Source of the DNA: Pseudoalteromonas carrageenovora IAM 12662
Lineage (GTDB): Bacteria; Pseudomonadota; Gammaproteobacteria; Enterobacterales; Alteromonadaceae
Reading direction: 5' to 3'
Length of the DNA stretch: 64,000 nt
NCBI RefSeq assembly: GCF_900239935.1
Contig: NZ_LT965929.1
Span: 349,001 to 413,000 of the forward strand
Shown: positions 26,002 through 34,638 of the stretch, piece after piece
Position numbering within the stretch: the first letter of the stretch is position 1
Layout of the letters: each line of letters starts with the position of its first letter
Translations under genes and position numbers: made by a program
Notes under the pieces: model-generated
What the model saw: only the letters and a program-made list of their open reading frames with translations
Told to the model about the DNA's origin: nothing
Database searches by the model: none

Positions 26002-26880
26002 ATGAAAAAAATTAAACACGTATTAGCAGCAACAGCTTTATTAGCAAGCACATTAATGCAACCGGTATTAGCGCAAAGTGAATTAGTTGTGGGTGTATAT
26101 AACCCACAAGACAAAAGTATTTTTGCTGTTTCATCAAGCATTATAAGTGGTAATAACGAAGTGTTATTAGTGGATGCCCAATTTCAGCGTAATGATGCAC
26201 AAGCATTGGTTGAAAAAATAAAAGCGAGCGGTAAAACATTAACAGCTGTTTATATTAGTCACAGCGACCCTGATTTTTACTTTGGTTTAGATGTAATTAA
26301 AGCTGCTTTTCCAAAAGCAAAGTTATTAGCGACTAAATCAACAGTAGAGAATATTAAACGCTCAATGCAAGGAAAGTTAAATTATTGGGGGCCTATTTTA
26401 AAGAGCAATGCACCTAAAGAACTTATTTTGCCAGAAGTAATACTATCAAATAGCCTAACTGTAGATGGGAAAGAAATTATTATTAAAAATTTACAGCATG
26501 ATCCAAATCATACTTACCTTTGGATCCCTTCTATAAAAACAGTGCTGGGTGGGGTTGTAGTATTTGATCAAATGCATGTGTGGTTGGCCGATTCGAGCAC
26601 TGCTGCAGAGCGTCAAACTTGGCAGTCAACATTAGATAACATTGAGAATTTAAAACCTCAGACTGTTATTCCAGGTCACTTTTTACAGGGCAGTAAACAA
26701 GACCTTTCTGGTGTGTCATTCATGAAAGGGTACTTAAATAAAGCGGATAGCGCTGCAAAAAATGCAAAAAACTCAGCTGAATTTGTAGAGATCATGACTC
26801 AAGCTTACCCTGATTTAGGTGCAAGAAGCATTTTAGAGTTGGGCTCAAAAGTGGTTATGGGTGAGATGCAATGGCACTAA
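26002..26880 (+). CDS. Secreted metallo-beta-lactamase-fold protein with altered metal motif
   Basis: A 292-residue protein with a signal peptide ending near residue 24 (QPVLA-QS), so it acts in the periplasm. The fold is clear: VLLVDAQFQ, AVYISHSDPDFYFGLD, GGVVVFDQMHVW (Asp189) and VIPGHF (His226). The first metal motif is HSDPDF instead of HxHxDH: the second and third His are Asp89 and Phe92. One metal site may be lost or changed, so substrates typical of glyoxalase II or beta-lactamases cannot be assumed. It is the first gene of a three-gene operon divergent from LysR. Confidence 0.82.
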   Translation: MKKIKHVLAATALLASTLMQPVLAQSELVVGVYNPQDKSIFAVSSSIISGNNEVLLVDAQFQRNDAQALVEKIKASGKTLTAVYISHSDPDFYFGLDVIKAAFPKAKLLATKSTVENIKRSMQGKLNYWGPILKSNAPKELILPEVILSNSLTVDGKEIIIKNLQHDPNHTYLWIPSIKTVLGGVVVFDQMHVWLADSSTAAERQTWQSTLDNIENLKPQTVIPGHFLQGSKQDLSGVSFMKGYLNKADSAAKNAKNSAEFVEIMTQAYPDLGARSILELGSKVVMGEMQWH

Positions 26881-26920
26881 GTGCCCTTGCGTTAAACAAT
26901 TATTTAGATAGGAAATATTA

Positions 26921-27571
26921 ATGAAAAACGTAACGTTACATATAATTGTTGACCCTTTATGTGGTTGGACTTACGGCAGCGTGCCCTTGATCACCGCTGC
27001 TGAAAATATTGATGGTTTAATTGTAAAAGTACACAGTGGAGGCATGCTAACAGGTGATAATATCAAACCTGTGACTCCTGCATGGCGTGAATTTGCACTT
27101 AAAAACGACAGTGTCATAGCGAAGAAAACCGGTCAGGTATTTGGTAGTAACTATACTGATGGGCTTTTAAAAACCAACGATATTATACTCAACTCGGCTC
27201 CGGCTATTACCGCTATATTGGCAGCGCAAAAGCTTGGTATATCAGGTGGGGAAATGCTTAATAGTATTCAACATGCTTATTATGCTCAGGGTAAAAACAT
27301 TATGCAGTTGCATGTACTGACTGATATTGCATTGGAGCTGGGTTTAAACAAGGCCTTATTTGAAACCCACTTTAATGCCTTAGAAGGCGATGCAACAGAT
27401 CAACATATAGCACAAAGCCGCGGCTTATTACACGATATTCATGGGCAAGGTTTTCCTAGTGCAGCATTTGAATTTGACACAGGTAAGTGGCAAAAAGCTG
27501 ATATAGCCCATTATTATGGAAAAACTGAGCAGTGGGTTACCTACTTACAGCAATCAGTTGGGCTAGTATAG
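26921..27571 (+). CDS. DsbA/FrnE-like thioredoxin-fold protein with a single active-site Cys
   Basis: A 216-residue cytoplasmic protein of the DsbA/2-hydroxychromene isomerase family. The N-terminal strand and active site read HIIVDPLCGWTYGS: Cys14 is kept, but the second Cys of CxxC is Thr17. The helical insert follows, and HGQGFPSAAFEF is the cis-Pro loop region. A single Cys suggests a glutathione-dependent isomerase or transferase role rather than disulfide exchange. It lies 40 bases after the metallo-beta-lactamase-fold gene and touches the next gene. Confidence 0.78.
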   Translation: MKNVTLHIIVDPLCGWTYGSVPLITAAENIDGLIVKVHSGGMLTGDNIKPVTPAWREFALKNDSVIAKKTGQVFGSNYTDGLLKTNDIILNSAPAITAILAAQKLGISGGEMLNSIQHAYYAQGKNIMQLHVLTDIALELGLNKALFETHFNALEGDATDQHIAQSRGLLHDIHGQGFPSAAFEFDTGKWQKADIAHYYGKTEQWVTYLQQSVGLV

Positions 27572-27575
27572 TGTG

Positions 27576-28043
27576 ATGAAATTTCTAAATAATAAAGCTG
27601 TTTATATTACAGCTTTATTGAGCTTCCTTTTTATAGTGCAAGGGTGTGTGAAAATGAGCAACATAGACATAATTAAAAGTACGTATGAAGGCAAAACATC
27701 ACAAGAGAATGGGCAAAATTTAGTTGCTCATGCAAGTGATACTATTACTTGGAAAGAGGCTGACGGTTTTGCCTATGCTGGTACTTACCATGGTATGAAT
27801 GATATTACTGAACATGTTTTTCAAAAGCTTGCAAGCGAGTGGTATAACTACACGTTTACGCCACAAAACTACTTATCCCAAGATGATACTGTTGTAGTGT
27901 ATGGCACGTACTCTGGTACTTATATTAAAACGGGTAAAAAAATGCAAGCTAGGGTCGTGCATATTTGGCAGCTTAAAAATCAAAAAATAACGAACTTTGA
28001 ACAAATAGTGGATAGTAAAATGGTGTTTGATGCTATGCAGTAA
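27576..28043 (+). CDS. SnoaL/NTF2-like lipoprotein
   Basis: A 155-residue protein starting at the ATG 27576 (a GTG one codon earlier is also open). It has a lipoprotein-type signal, LSFLFIVQGC with the Cys near residue 24. The rest is an NTF2/SnoaL-like fold: a short helix NIDIIKSTYEGK, then WKEADGFAYAGTYHGMNDITEHV and strands VVVYGTYSGTYIKTGKKMQARVVHIWQ. Such folds bind or isomerise small molecules. The stop codon lies inside a perfect 11-bp hairpin. Third gene of the LysR-linked operon; function unknown. Confidence 0.75.
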   Translation: MKFLNNKAVYITALLSFLFIVQGCVKMSNIDIIKSTYEGKTSQENGQNLVAHASDTITWKEADGFAYAGTYHGMNDITEHVFQKLASEWYNYTFTPQNYLSQDDTVVVYGTYSGTYIKTGKKMQARVVHIWQLKNQKITNFEQIVDSKMVFDAMQ

Positions 28044-28060
28044 CAACGCGTTACTGCATA
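28034..28060. terminator. Hairpin spanning the stop codon of the SnoaL-like gene
   Basis: TATGCAGTAAC and GTTACTGCATA are exact complements around AACGC. It lies between convergent genes and has no T tract; it may stop or stabilise either mRNA. Confidence 0.5.
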
Positions 28061-28088
28061 TATTTGAACCTAAAAAACATTAGGTCTA

Positions 28089-29036
28089 TTAAAGTACATC
28101 AGCCAGCACAGGTAATGCCGGAAATGCCCCTTTAGCTAAACACGCTTTTGAGCCACATTGAAGCGCAAAGTGCAGGGCGTTTTTTATGCTGGTTTCATCA
28201 TTTAGTTTATCTGCCAGCACTAAATCACTCCCTAAGTTATTTAAATAGTATAAAACTCCCGCTATAAAAGCATCGCCCGCGCTTGTTGTATCTACTGCGT
28301 TTATTTTTGGTGCCGATTCGTTAAGTATAAATGCGCTGTGGTAAACCGTAGCAGGCTCAGGCCCGTCGGTTAAAAACACCAGTTTTACTCCGGTATTTAA
28401 TAGCATTTGAATGTAATCTTCGCCCGTTGTTTCGCTATGCTTTGCTAAAAAATTAAGTTCATCACGCGAAAGCTTAACTATGTCGCAATAAGCGAAGCAG
28501 GCTTGGACATTGCTGGCTATATCATGGATGTTTTCCCACAAGCTGTAGCGTAAATTTACGTCAAAACTAACGAGCTTATTATGTGTTTTAGCAAGCTCTA
28601 GCGCTTTAACCGTTGTGCTAGCTATGGCTGGATCGGTTAGGGTGTTTGAGCAAAAGTGCAGGGTGCTTATGCTTTGCCAATTTATTTGCGCTAAATGCGC
28701 TTGGGTTAAAAGTACATCGGCTGTGTTATGGCGATAAAAGCCAAAACTGCGCTCGCCTGTTTCATCAAGGCTTACTATTACCATGGCGGTTTGTGAGCCA
28801 GCAATGGTAAATAAATAGTCTGTATTTACATTGTATTGAGCCAATGCATTACTTAATTGATTGGCAAAATGATCGTCACCTTTACCACCACAAAATGCAG
28901 CATCACCGCCAAGTTTTGCATAGCCAACAGCAACATTAGCAGGTGCACCACCAGGGATGGGTAAGTACGCTGAGTTATGAGCATCTTGAGGCAGCATATC
29001 AATTAAAAGCTCGCCTAAGCACAGGAGTTTGGTCAT
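28089..29036 (-). CDS. scrK: Fructokinase (PfkB family) of the sucrose locus
   Basis: A 315-residue sugar kinase. The N-terminal LGELLIDMLPQ, GGAPANVAVGYAKLGG and the C-terminal VDTTSAGDAFIAGVLYYL (catalytic Asp) match bacterial fructokinases. It is the last gene of a minus-strand block with a TonB receptor and an MFS carrier, opposite sucrose phosphorylase. Sucrose phosphorolysis gives glucose 1-phosphate and fructose, which this enzyme would convert to fructose 6-phosphate. A terminator-like hairpin separates it from the receptor gene. Confidence 0.88.
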   Translation of the reverse strand: MTKLLCLGELLIDMLPQDAHNSAYLPIPGGAPANVAVGYAKLGGDAAFCGGKGDDHFANQLSNALAQYNVNTDYLFTIAGSQTAMVIVSLDETGERSFGFYRHNTADVLLTQAHLAQINWQSISTLHFCSNTLTDPAIASTTVKALELAKTHNKLVSFDVNLRYSLWENIHDIASNVQACFAYCDIVKLSRDELNFLAKHSETTGEDYIQMLLNTGVKLVFLTDGPEPATVYHSAFILNESAPKINAVDTTSAGDAFIAGVLYYLNNLGSDLVLADKLNDETSIKNALHFALQCGSKACLAKGAFPALPVLADVL

Positions 29037-29052
29037 TTGGAATATCCTAAAA

Positions 29053-29071
29053 AGCCTAGCAAGGCTAGGCT
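29053..29071 (-). terminator. Terminator/attenuator between the TonB receptor and fructokinase genes
   Basis: On the minus strand AGCCTAGC-CTT-GCTAGGCT is followed by TTTT. It lies 16 bases before the fructokinase ATG, so it may limit read-through from the receptor gene. Confidence 0.6.
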
Positions 29072-29146
29072 AAAAACATGAAGGGTGTTATTTATTCATA
29101 CTTTAAAAGGCGCTACAGCGATGACTCACTGCAGCGCAATACACAT

Positions 29147-31537
29147 TTAGTTAAAAGCGTATTTTAAAGTAACCGACGTAGTGCGGCCGTTAATAGTACG
29201 GGCACGAATAATGTCGTTCTCAGGTACTGAGCCTTCTTCGGCTTCTGTAATACCTACTGTATCGAATAGGTTGTTTACATTAAGCGCAAGGTTTAAGTTT
29301 TCTGATAAGTCGTAGCTTACAAACGCATTTACTTGCGTGTAGCCGTCAAACTTAAGGTCGTTATTATCTTGTGCATAAGCATCGGTTGTACCAATAAAGC
29401 TTACACCTGCCGCGCCGTTATCGTAGCTGTAACGCGCCATTAGTGAGTAAATTAAATCCGCTTGGCGACGTGGTGTGTTACCTACAACTTCAGGGGTTAG
29501 CGCATCTTTTGCAATTTCAGCATCGGTCCAAGTAAAGTTACCTCTAAAGTCCCACGCATCCATAAAGTAAGTTGATTCAACCTCAATCCCTTTTGCTTCG
29601 TATTCACGGTCGAAAAAGGTTTGCGATGTTGCTTCAAAGTTTTGCTCTTCTGTTTCTGCGTAAAAGGCTGTTGCAAATACCGAGAACGAATCAAAGCGTT
29701 TTTTCACACCAATCTCAAATTGGTTTACTTCATCTACTGCATCTTCATCGGCTACGCTTCCGTCACTGCGTATTTTACCAAATAATAAACGGTCTGCATT
29801 TGCGCGCCCGCCCTTACTAATACGTGCAAACGTAGCTAGGCTTGGGTCAATTTGGTAGTTAGCACCTACAGAGTAAGACGAGTAGCTCCAATCGTAATTA
29901 ACTGGGCTTGCATTAGCTATATCAATACCTGCTACGTTTTGCTCAGGAATAGAAATAGTACCGTCACGGTTCATATCTACTGTTGAGGTTACGGCACCTG
30001 CGTAGTTACCGCGTGCTTCACCGCTGTCGTAGCGGGCACTTGCATCGATGCTTACATCACCAAGTTTTGTTGAAAACGCAACATACGGTGCGCGAGTATC
30101 GTACTCGGTATCGTAATCGCGCTGACAACAGTTACCCCAATAAGGCGTGCCGTATGCGTATAAACCGTTTTCTGAATACTCAGTGCCATCGGCTGCGGTT
30201 ACATTTAAAAGCGCCGCATTGTCGCCTTTAAGCTCCATTAAGTACGAGTTCCATAACCACGACATAGCAATGTTTTGTGTAGAGGCAAAGTAACCAAAGG
30301 TTAGGCTAGTGTCATCACTAAACGATTTAGTCAGTTTAAAATCGTTAACAATAGAGCCAAAGTCATTAAGTGTTACATCAAAAGTGTGAATACGCATGGC
30401 AAGTTCATCATTAAATGCTTCGCCTGTGTTTGCGTTACTCAGTGTTGCGCCTACACCGCCAATACTTTGTGCAATAGACGATGCGCTGCCAACCTCAGCA
30501 GGAATAAGCGAGTTAAAGTTGCCGCTAATTGACGATTTACGAAAACGGTTTTCGATACGCCAATCGTTATCTAAATCAAATACAGCTTCAAAACCTACCG
30601 CATCCACTTTAGGGTTCATGCCGTCGCGTAAATCACCACTGCTAATTTGGTTTTCACCGTTTAAACGAACAGTTTTAGTAAATAACGCAGAATGCGGTGT
30701 ATCTGATTGTGCATCAAAGCCGGCAATAGAGTCACCATTTGAGTACATTGGCATAGGTAAATAACCTACGCTTTTGTCGTCTAGGTGTTTGTAGTAAAGG
30801 CGTACATAGCCGTTTTCAAAATCTTTAGTAAGGTTAGCTTTAATTTGGCCACCTTTATTTGATGTGTAACCTGTTTCGCGCGGGCCTTCGCCTTGGCGTA
30901 CAAAGCCACCTACATGAAAACGCACGCTGTCGGTTAAATAGGTGCCGTATTCAAAGTCGGTGCGTACACTGTCGTAATCTAGGCCAACAGTAGTAGATAC
31001 GCTACCCGATTCGTTTTCGCCATTTTTAGAAATAAAGTTAATTATGCCGCCAGGTGCATTACTGGCTGATGTAGAGGCTGAGCCACCACGAATTGATTCG
31101 ATTGTTTGCACTGTGTTATCAAGGCGCATAAATATATCTGCGTTACCAAAGGCAACATCACCAAACTGCATTACAGGCAGACCATCTTCTTGCAGTTGTA
31201 AAAACTTGGCGCCACCCGATGCTACAGGTAAGCCACGCACTGCAATATTTGCATTACCTTCACCGCCTGTTGATTCAGCGCGAACACCCGGGATAATTCT
31301 AAATGCTTCAGCCGTTGAGCGTGGCGTTGATACCTCAACTTGCTCAAGCGATAAACTGCTTACTGATGAGCTCGATGCCATAATAGTTGTGCGGCGAGGT
31401 ACACCGGTAACAACAATTGTTTCAAGCCCTTGCTTAGCTTGCACTTTGGTTTCTTGCTCGTCTTGTGCATGAACGCCTTGGCTTACTGCAAGTGCTAAGG
31501 CACTGATTAAATATAAAGGTGTGTGGTGTGTTGTCAT
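29147..31537 (-). CDS. TonB-dependent receptor, probable sucrose/oligosaccharide uptake
   Basis: A 796-residue receptor with a signal peptide (SQGVHA-QDE near residue 24), a TonB-box-like ETIVVTG, the plug with RVIPGVRAESTGGEG-type and IAVRGLPVASGG motifs, and a barrel ending in Phe-Asn (TLKYAFN). It stands between fructokinase and the MFS permease. A 34-base perfect palindrome 30 bases before its ATG contains the core also found before sucrose phosphorylase. Transport of sucrose across the outer membrane is inferred from this shared operator and neighbourhood. Confidence 0.85.
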   Translation of the reverse strand: MTTHHTPLYLISALALAVSQGVHAQDEQETKVQAKQGLETIVVTGVPRRTTIMASSSSVSSLSLEQVEVSTPRSTAEAFRIIPGVRAESTGGEGNANIAVRGLPVASGGAKFLQLQEDGLPVMQFGDVAFGNADIFMRLDNTVQTIESIRGGSASTSASNAPGGIINFISKNGENESGSVSTTVGLDYDSVRTDFEYGTYLTDSVRFHVGGFVRQGEGPRETGYTSNKGGQIKANLTKDFENGYVRLYYKHLDDKSVGYLPMPMYSNGDSIAGFDAQSDTPHSALFTKTVRLNGENQISSGDLRDGMNPKVDAVGFEAVFDLDNDWRIENRFRKSSISGNFNSLIPAEVGSASSIAQSIGGVGATLSNANTGEAFNDELAMRIHTFDVTLNDFGSIVNDFKLTKSFSDDTSLTFGYFASTQNIAMSWLWNSYLMELKGDNAALLNVTAADGTEYSENGLYAYGTPYWGNCCQRDYDTEYDTRAPYVAFSTKLGDVSIDASARYDSGEARGNYAGAVTSTVDMNRDGTISIPEQNVAGIDIANASPVNYDWSYSSYSVGANYQIDPSLATFARISKGGRANADRLLFGKIRSDGSVADEDAVDEVNQFEIGVKKRFDSFSVFATAFYAETEEQNFEATSQTFFDREYEAKGIEVESTYFMDAWDFRGNFTWTDAEIAKDALTPEVVGNTPRRQADLIYSLMARYSYDNGAAGVSFIGTTDAYAQDNNDLKFDGYTQVNAFVSYDLSENLNLALNVNNLFDTVGITEAEEGSVPENDIIRARTINGRTTSVTLKYAFN

Positions 31538-31566
31538 GTTAACGCCTCATTGTGTTGTGTGAGTTT

Positions 31567-31600
31567 GTTATTTTTACTTAATCGATTAAGTAAAAATAAC
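31567..31600. promoter_or_regulatory. LacI-type operator, 34-base perfect palindrome
   Basis: Every base from 31567 to 31600 pairs; the core is CTTAATCGATTAAG, the central CG form typical of LacI-family sites. It lies just upstream of the TonB receptor ATG. The same 14-base core occurs at 33059-33072. Confidence 0.85.
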
Positions 31601-31701
31601 AAAGTTTTTACAATATGCAAATTATTTTTGTGTGTAATTTGCACTTTTTTTGTTTTTATATTGATTTTAAAGGTATTTTTTATTCTGACTTGAGCAGCCA
31701 T

Positions 31702-32919
31702 TTATGCATTTTTAGTTAATGCTTTTGCCGCAGGGTCGCGGTAAAAGTTATAAAGCATGGCTAAAAATAAGATCACAGCAAAGCCGGTAGCTAAGTAAAA
31801 ACCGTAGCGTACGTGGCCAAAGTAATCACTTATCATGCCCATAAATAAAGGCGCAAGTGCGGCCGAAAGCGCGGTAAAAAATAAAATAACACCCGCTACT
31901 GCACCATGTTGTGCAACAGGAAAGCACGATATACCTTTAGAGTTTAAAGTAGGGTAAACCATCGACATAAATAAACCCGAAAGCGGAAGTAAGCCTACCG
32001 CCCAATCAACACCGCCTACCAAAGTACCCAAATAACACAGTGCGATGCCTAAACTTAAATAAGCCATAACCCCTTGCCAGCTAAAGTGATTTAAAAGCCA
32101 TACAGCAATAAAGCGCCCAGCAGCACGTAATACAAAAAATATAGTAAGTGCGTAGGTTGCAAGTAAAGGCCACGAGCCTGTGTAATCTTTTAAAAGTGTT
32201 GGCATCCACACGTAAATAGCAACCTCGGTAGCTACATATAAGGCAATAGCCAACGAAAAACCAAGTGCATACGGGTTTTTGATCATTTTCATGGTGGTGG
32301 CAAGCGAAGCGGGCTTTTCAGTACTTTTAACAACACTTGGGTAGTCGGCGCGCCATGCCATTAACGCTAAAATTAAACACATAACGCCGGCAATAATGTA
32401 CAGATAAGTCCAGCTCACGTTTTGAGTAAGCAGTACGCCTACCAGCGCAGGGCCAACTATGGCACCAATACCAAAAAAGCCTTCTACTTTGTTCATGGTT
32501 TTAGTGTGCTCTGCGTTACTTGCAGATATATCGCCAAGTAGCGCTAGTGCGCCGGTTTTAAATAAACCAATGGCAAGCCCTATACAGCACAGCAAAATTA
32601 AAAACACCGAAAAGCTATTACTAAAGGCAAACAAAAAGCAGCTGAGCGAAAAAATAAGTAAGCCCAGCATTATGGTTTGTTTACGGCCTAGGCTGTCGGC
32701 TAAAAAGCCTAAAAACAAACCACTAAAGGCAATGAGTGCCATAGGTGCATAATGAAAAGCACTGGCTTGGGTCATACTTAAACCAAACTCTGTGATTAGT
32801 TCAGGGATGATCATACCTACTGCATCTGAGGTCATCGCAAACATAAAAAACATCATGTAAGTGAGTATTCGTATGCGCTGCATTGGGTCGCTTTGCGAGT
32901 GTGTGTGTAAATTCGTCAT
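31702..32919 (-). CDS. MFS transporter, probable sucrose permease
   Basis: A 405-residue, twelve-helix major facilitator protein. The loop 2-3 motif is FLADSLGRKQTIMLG, and the second half repeats it weakly. It is divergent from sucrose phosphorylase over a 173-base gap containing a LacI-type operator core, and lies before the TonB receptor. Import of sucrose across the inner membrane without phosphorylation fits intracellular phosphorolysis. Sequence alone does not give the substrate. Confidence 0.82.
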   Translation of the reverse strand: MTNLHTHSQSDPMQRIRILTYMMFFMFAMTSDAVGMIIPELITEFGLSMTQASAFHYAPMALIAFSGLFLGFLADSLGRKQTIMLGLLIFSLSCFLFAFSNSFSVFLILLCCIGLAIGLFKTGALALLGDISASNAEHTKTMNKVEGFFGIGAIVGPALVGVLLTQNVSWTYLYIIAGVMCLILALMAWRADYPSVVKSTEKPASLATTMKMIKNPYALGFSLAIALYVATEVAIYVWMPTLLKDYTGSWPLLATYALTIFFVLRAAGRFIAVWLLNHFSWQGVMAYLSLGIALCYLGTLVGGVDWAVGLLPLSGLFMSMVYPTLNSKGISCFPVAQHGAVAGVILFFTALSAALAPLFMGMISDYFGHVRYGFYLATGFAVILFLAMLYNFYRDPAAKALTKNA

Positions 32920-33058
32920 GTGATTTTTCCTCGTTGTGGCTCAAGTTATAGTAATAACTCAATCACTTACTCTAGTTAGTATTACCGTTGCCACAACTTT
33001 TGTATGTAAAATATTTAAAAATTACTTGTAAAATTGTACGTGCTAGTTAAAGATATAT

Positions 33059-33072
33059 CTTAATCGATTAAG
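33059..33072. promoter_or_regulatory. LacI-type operator before sucrose phosphorylase
   Basis: CTTAATCGATTAAG is identical to the core of the palindrome at 31567. It ends 20 bases before the sucrose phosphorylase ATG, and the divergent MFS gene starts 140 bases away. Confidence 0.78.
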
Positions 33073-33092
33073 TTTCAACTTGGTAATCACAC

Positions 33093-34565
33093 ATGATGAA
33101 GAATAAAGTTCAATTGATCACATATGCTGATCGAATCACAGGTCAAGATATAAACGCACTTACAACATTGTTAAAAGGTCCTTTGAAGGGCGTATTTGGT
33201 GGTGTGCACCTTTTACCTTTTTATAATCCTATTGATGGAAGCGATGCGGGCTTTGACCCGATTGATCACAGCGAAGTAGATTCTCGCATTGGTACATGGG
33301 CTGATATTCAAGCACTGGGTGAAAACCATGACCTAATGGCTGATTTAATCGTTAACCATGTATCGGCGCAGTCTTATCAGTTTCAAGATGTGCTAGCTAA
33401 AGGCAAGCAATCAGAATTTTGGGATTTGTTTTTAACAAAAGAAGACGTTTTTCCAAATGGTATGAGCGAGCAAGAGCAACAAGCAATTTATCGCCCGCGC
33501 CCCGGTAGCTGTTTTACGCCAATGCAGTGTGGCGATGGTCAAACGTATGACTTTTGGACCACGTTTACCGATAACCAAATTGACATAAACGTAAAAGTTG
33601 AAGCGGGTATTGCGTATTTAAATAACGTATTAACTAAGTTTTCTGAAAATAACGTAAATATTATTCGTCTAGATGCAGCGGGTTACGCAATTAAACAAGC
33701 CGGTACAAACTGTTTTATGCTAGACGAAACCTTTGGCTACCTAGATAACTTGTCAAAGCAAGCAAACGAGCTTGGCATGGAAACCATTGCTGAAATTCAT
33801 AGCCACTACCAAACACAAGTAGAAGTAGCAAAGCGTGTAAACATGGTTTACGACTTTGCATTACCGCCGCTTATTTTACATAGCTTATTTAATAACGATG
33901 TAGATGCATTACTTAAATGGTTACAAATTTCACCACGCAACTGTTTAACTGTACTTGATACGCACGACGGCATAGGCATTATTGATGCAGGCCCAATGGG
34001 CGACAAGCCAGGGCTATTAAATGCTCAGCAAATAGATACCCTTGTAGAAACCATGCATGCCAACAGCAATAACCAAAGCCGCCAAGCTACGGGTGCTGCT
34101 GCCAGTAACGTTGATTTATACCAAGTAAATTGCACGTATTACAATGCATTAGGCGCTAACGATTTAGATTATTTGATTTCGCGTGCCATACAGTTTTTTG
34201 CCCCCGGTGTGCCGCAAGTGTACTACGGCGGTTTATTTGCCTGCGAAAACGATATGGATTTACTTGCGCGTACCAATGTGGGCCGTGATATTAACCGCCC
34301 GTATTTAAATACTGAAACAATTGAGCATGCGCTAGATAAACCTGTAGTAAAAGGTTTAATAGAGCTCATTAAATTACGTAATGAACACCCCGCTTTTGCA
34401 GGAGAGTTTAGTGCTCACGGTACACAGGGAATATGTTGTTTAACGTGGCAACTAGAAGATAAGTCTATTGCATTAAGTGTTAATTTTAAAACGCGAGACG
34501 CGCTTATTACTCAAGTAAATGGTGATGAAGAAACAACGATAAGTTTAAATGTATTATTAGCCTAA
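33093..34565 (+). CDS. sucP: Sucrose phosphorylase (GH13)
   Basis: A 490-residue glycoside hydrolase family 13 enzyme of subfamily 18 type. The nucleophile Asp194 is in IIRLDAAGYAIK, acid/base Glu234 in ETIAEIHSHY, and the transition-state Asp292 in LDTHDGIGIID. These lie two residues from the numbering of the Bifidobacterium enzyme. GVHLLPFYNP near residue 37 and RPGSCFTPMQCGDGQ also fit the family. It converts sucrose and phosphate to glucose 1-phosphate and fructose in the cytoplasm. A second in-frame ATG follows the first immediately. Sucrose-6-phosphate or glucosylglycerate phosphorylase are less likely alternatives. Confidence 0.88.
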   Translation: MMKNKVQLITYADRITGQDINALTTLLKGPLKGVFGGVHLLPFYNPIDGSDAGFDPIDHSEVDSRIGTWADIQALGENHDLMADLIVNHVSAQSYQFQDVLAKGKQSEFWDLFLTKEDVFPNGMSEQEQQAIYRPRPGSCFTPMQCGDGQTYDFWTTFTDNQIDINVKVEAGIAYLNNVLTKFSENNVNIIRLDAAGYAIKQAGTNCFMLDETFGYLDNLSKQANELGMETIAEIHSHYQTQVEVAKRVNMVYDFALPPLILHSLFNNDVDALLKWLQISPRNCLTVLDTHDGIGIIDAGPMGDKPGLLNAQQIDTLVETMHANSNNQSRQATGAAASNVDLYQVNCTYYNALGANDLDYLISRAIQFFAPGVPQVYYGGLFACENDMDLLARTNVGRDINRPYLNTETIEHALDKPVVKGLIELIKLRNEHPAFAGEFSAHGTQGICCLTWQLEDKSIALSVNFKTRDALITQVNGDEETTISLNVLLA

Positions 34566-34581
34566 CACGTCATTAAAACAT

Positions 34582-34611
34582 AAAAGCCAAGCTCTTGAGC
34601 TTGGCTTTTGT
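34582..34611. terminator. Bidirectional terminator between sucP and the LacI-family gene
   Basis: AAAAGCCAAGCT pairs with AGCTTGGCTTTT around a short loop; A and T runs flank both sides of the convergent junction. Confidence 0.85.
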
Positions 34612-34638
34612 TTACCCAACTCTTTTTAACATAACCTA

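Noticed and set aside
30983-31472. Plus-strand reading frames opposite the TonB receptor genes (also around 29572-30764 and 52074-53276)
   Set aside because: They mirror the codon pattern of the real receptor and glucanase genes, have no ribosome sites and no recognisable domains.
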